A stretch of 7,393 nt of DNA from Terriglobia bacterium (lineage in GTDB: Bacteria > Acidobacteriota > Terriglobia > UBA7540), in the NCBI GenBank assembly GCA_030042795.1, contig JASHYZ010000504.1, positions 1 to 7,393 on the forward strand, read 5' to 3'. The position numbers and the translations under genes are program-made. This document shows, one piece after another, positions 5,660-7,393 of the stretch; the stretch's first letter is position 1; each line of letters opens with the position of its first letter. The notes under the pieces were generated by a model. It saw only the letters and a list, made by a program, of their open reading frames with translations. It did no database searches and was not told where the DNA came from.

Positions 5660-7393
5660 GTGCCGTTAGAATCTGAACAAGTCGCCGCCCTTCCCTCATT
5701 AGCCGTCGGGGATGTTTTCGCCGGCCGATATGAGGTTCGCGGTTTCCTCGGCCGTGGAAGCTACGGCGAGGTGTACGCGGTCTTTGATCGCGGACCACTG
5801 CGCCGCATGGTGGCGCTAAAGGTGATCCGCCAAGGCTGGCTTGGTCTCGGAGCCGGAGATGCCTGTACGCGGTTCTTAGAGGAAGCACGGCTTGCGGCCA
5901 GCCTCTCCCATCCGAGGATTGCGACCGTCTTCGAAGCCGGCGGCTGCGACGGGCGGGTCTACATGACGCAGGAGCTGGTCGTAGGTCGCGACTTGCGCAA
6001 GCTGCTAGTGGACGAGGGACCGTTGGCGGTGCAGCAAGCCTTGACCATTGGGCTCCAGGTCTGCGATGCCCTGGTATGTGCGCATGCAAGGCCAATTGTG
6101 CACAGGGACATAAAACCCGGCAATATTCTGTTGGACGAGCGCGGCTTTGTGAAGATCACAGACTTCGGCTTGGCCCTTCCACCTCAGCTCCAGGACGACG
6201 GTGAGGAAGCCACCCTGCCCACGCTCATTGCCGGAACGCCGGGCTACATGGCGCCGGAGCAGATCACAGGCGACCGTGTGGACGCGCGAACCGATATCTT
6301 TGGCGTGGGCTGTGTTATCCACACAATGCTCACTGGCCGTCATCCCTTCGAAGCCAACACCGCAAGCGGCGTTATTCAGAGAACTCTTCAAGAGCTGCCG
6401 ACGGTGCCCAGCCAATTGAGAAAGGATCTCCCGCCTGCGGTAGACCAGATTGTTGCTCGCGCCTGCAGCAAGGACCCTAACAGCCGGTATGAGAACGCCG
6501 CGCAACTCGGGCGAGACCTCCTGGCTTGCCTCGCCCACCTGAATCTTGCTCTTCAACAGCAGGTCACTCGGGAATACGGTCTGGGTTGGGCGCAGGATGC
6601 TCCCTACCAGCCGGCGCGCCCAATCACAACCCACTTTCGCATCGCCATTGCAGCCGTTGGGTTCGCAATCCTCACTGCCCTCACTCTCGTGGCGGCGGTG
6701 CGCTCTCTCCGCTGGCGTGCCGAGGCTGCACTCGGAATCTCCACCGTGCCCGACGTACGGCAACTCGCTGTACTGCCCTTCGATATCGTTGGCGCCGACA
6801 CTGAAATCCGTGCCTTCGCCGACGGCCTCACTGACACCATCGCCGCCAAGCTGGGGCAGTTGGCGCCGGAGCATCCGCTGCAGGTTGTGCCCGCTGCGGA
6901 GGTGCATGCCGAACGGGTCGCTACGGCTGAGCAGGCCCGCGCTCAGTTCGGCATCAACCTGGTGGTTTCGGGCACGCTACAACGGTCCGGCAAGCGGGTG
7001 CGGATACTGGCAGTCCTGATTGACCCTCTCAGGCACCGCGAACTCGAGGCCGAGGCGATTGATGCCACACTGTCCGATCCCTTTGCGCTGGAGGACCGCG
7101 TGGTCTCAAGCGTGGTCCAGATGCTGCGGATTCAGCCGCAGCCCGAGGAACAACGTACTCTCGTCCAGCACGGCACCACGGAACCCGGAGCCTATGATTA
7201 CTATCTGCAAGGCCGGGGATATCTGCAGGATTACAATAAGCCCGAAAGTATCGAGAGCGCCATTCTAGTGTTTAACCACGCGTTGCAACTGGACGCCCGG
7301 TATGCCCTTGCCCAAGCGGGAGTGGGGCGGGCCTATTGGTATAAGTATGAGCTACCGCACGACAGCTCCCTCGTGGACGGGGCGAGGTCAGCC
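5660..7393 (+). CDS. Membrane Ser/Thr protein kinase (Hanks type) with TolB-like domain and TPRs, 3' end outside window
   Basis: Transfers phosphate from ATP to Ser/Thr of protein targets. The frame is open from 5567, but GTG at 5660 is the only usable start before the kinase domain; no strong Shine-Dalgarno is seen. Numbering from that GTG, the kinase domain is about 24-290: glycine loop GRGSYGEV (31-38), ATP-binding Lys54 (VALK), alpha-C Glu75, catalytic HRDIKPGN (148-155, Asp150), DFG 168-170 and APE 198-200. All key residues are present. Thr185, Thr188 and Thr193 lie in the activation segment, and HRD makes it an RD kinase, usually activated by phosphorylation there. One helix spans about 328-347. 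Residues about 366-495 match the TolB-like domain (RQLAVLPF, FADGLTDTIAAKL, LVVSGTLQRSGKRVRILAVLID). From about 509 TPR-like helices begin (AYDYYLQGRGYL, AILVFNHALQLDARYALAQAGVGRAY). At least 578 residues are visible; the C-terminus lies beyond the window. Confidence 0.95.
   Translation, partial: MPLESEQVAALPSLAVGDVFAGRYEVRGFLGRGSYGEVYAVFDRGPLRRMVALKVIRQGWLGLGAGDACTRFLEEARLAASLSHPRIATVFEAGGCDGRVYMTQELVVGRDLRKLLVDEGPLAVQQALTIGLQVCDALVCAHARPIVHRDIKPGNILLDERGFVKITDFGLALPPQLQDDGEEATLPTLIAGTPGYMAPEQITGDRVDARTDIFGVGCVIHTMLTGRHPFEANTASGVIQRTLQELPTVPSQLRKDLPPAVDQIVARACSKDPNSRYENAAQLGRDLLACLAHLNLALQQQVTREYGLGWAQDAPYQPARPITTHFRIAIAAVGFAILTALTLVAAVRSLRWRAEAALGISTVPDVRQLAVLPFDIVGADTEIRAFADGLTDTIAAKLGQLAPEHPLQVVPAAEVHAERVATAEQARAQFGINLVVSGTLQRSGKRVRILAVLIDPLRHRELEAEAIDATLSDPFALEDRVVSSVVQMLRIQPQPEEQRTLVQHGTTEPGAYDYYLQGRGYLQDYNKPESIESAILVFNHALQLDARYALAQAGVGRAYWYKYELPHDSSLVDGARSA

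Noticed and set aside
5373..6095. A 240-codon minus-strand open frame
   Set aside because: Its upstream half is antisense to the kinase domain, which has all catalytic motifs on the plus strand; Arg/Pro-rich composition is typical of an antisense shadow in GC-rich DNA. Only its 3' part is discussed, as an open question.
6005..6907. A 300-codon minus-strand open frame
   Set aside because: Fully antisense to the kinase, its helix and the TolB-like domain; no recognisable motif.

Overview
The window looks like a chromosomal stretch from an Acidobacteriota member, most likely class Terriglobia/Acidobacteriia. This is inferred from gene content. A secreted multidomain protein carries choice-of-anchor-D (ASH-type) repeats and ends in the hydrophobic tail, LAGC-GGG motif and GTYxLTVTGT strand common in that phylum. 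A Hanks-type kinase is fused to a TolB-like domain and TPRs, an architecture also very common there. No tRNA, rRNA or CRISPR array was seen.

Layout. (1) Positions 1-about 446 are the 3' end of an IS630-family insertion sequence, with the transposase C-terminus. (2) Positions about 448-3516 are a broken gene for a large exported protein: a beta-sandwich-like region, an alpha/alpha-toroid (six-hairpin glycosidase-like) region, two ASH domains, one Ig-like repeat, two C-terminal hydrophobic segments and a lipobox-like LAGC. It lacks its N-terminus, which abuts the IS. Four single-base indels (about 1651-1661, 2543-2545, 2759, 3232-3234) split it into five frames; their net shift is zero, giving about 1,022 codons once repaired. 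Its terminal domain also stops abruptly at about 3486. (3) Minus strand 4156-3671 encodes a small exported DUF2846-like protein with a strong Shine-Dalgarno and a perfect 9-bp dyad 22 nt upstream of its start. An imperfect direct repeat (3532-3572 and 4555-4593) brackets this gene and its leader. (4) Minus strand 5355-4612 encodes a two-helix membrane protein with a CBS-like cytoplasmic region. (5) Plus strand from 5660 to the window end, divergent from (4), is a membrane Ser/Thr kinase with TolB-like and TPR regions; its C-terminus lies outside the window.

How the genes fit together. The left half is a decaying, IS-hit cell-surface gene, and the right half looks intact: no indels are seen in about 3 kb of coding sequence. 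The kinase and the CBS-like protein are divergent across about 300 bp and could share regulation, but nothing proves a common pathway. I see no complete new defence or biosynthetic system. The most interesting items are the unusual C-terminal hydrophobic/lipobox tail, the clustered homopolymer frameshifts, and the repeat-bracketed DUF2846 unit with its dyad.
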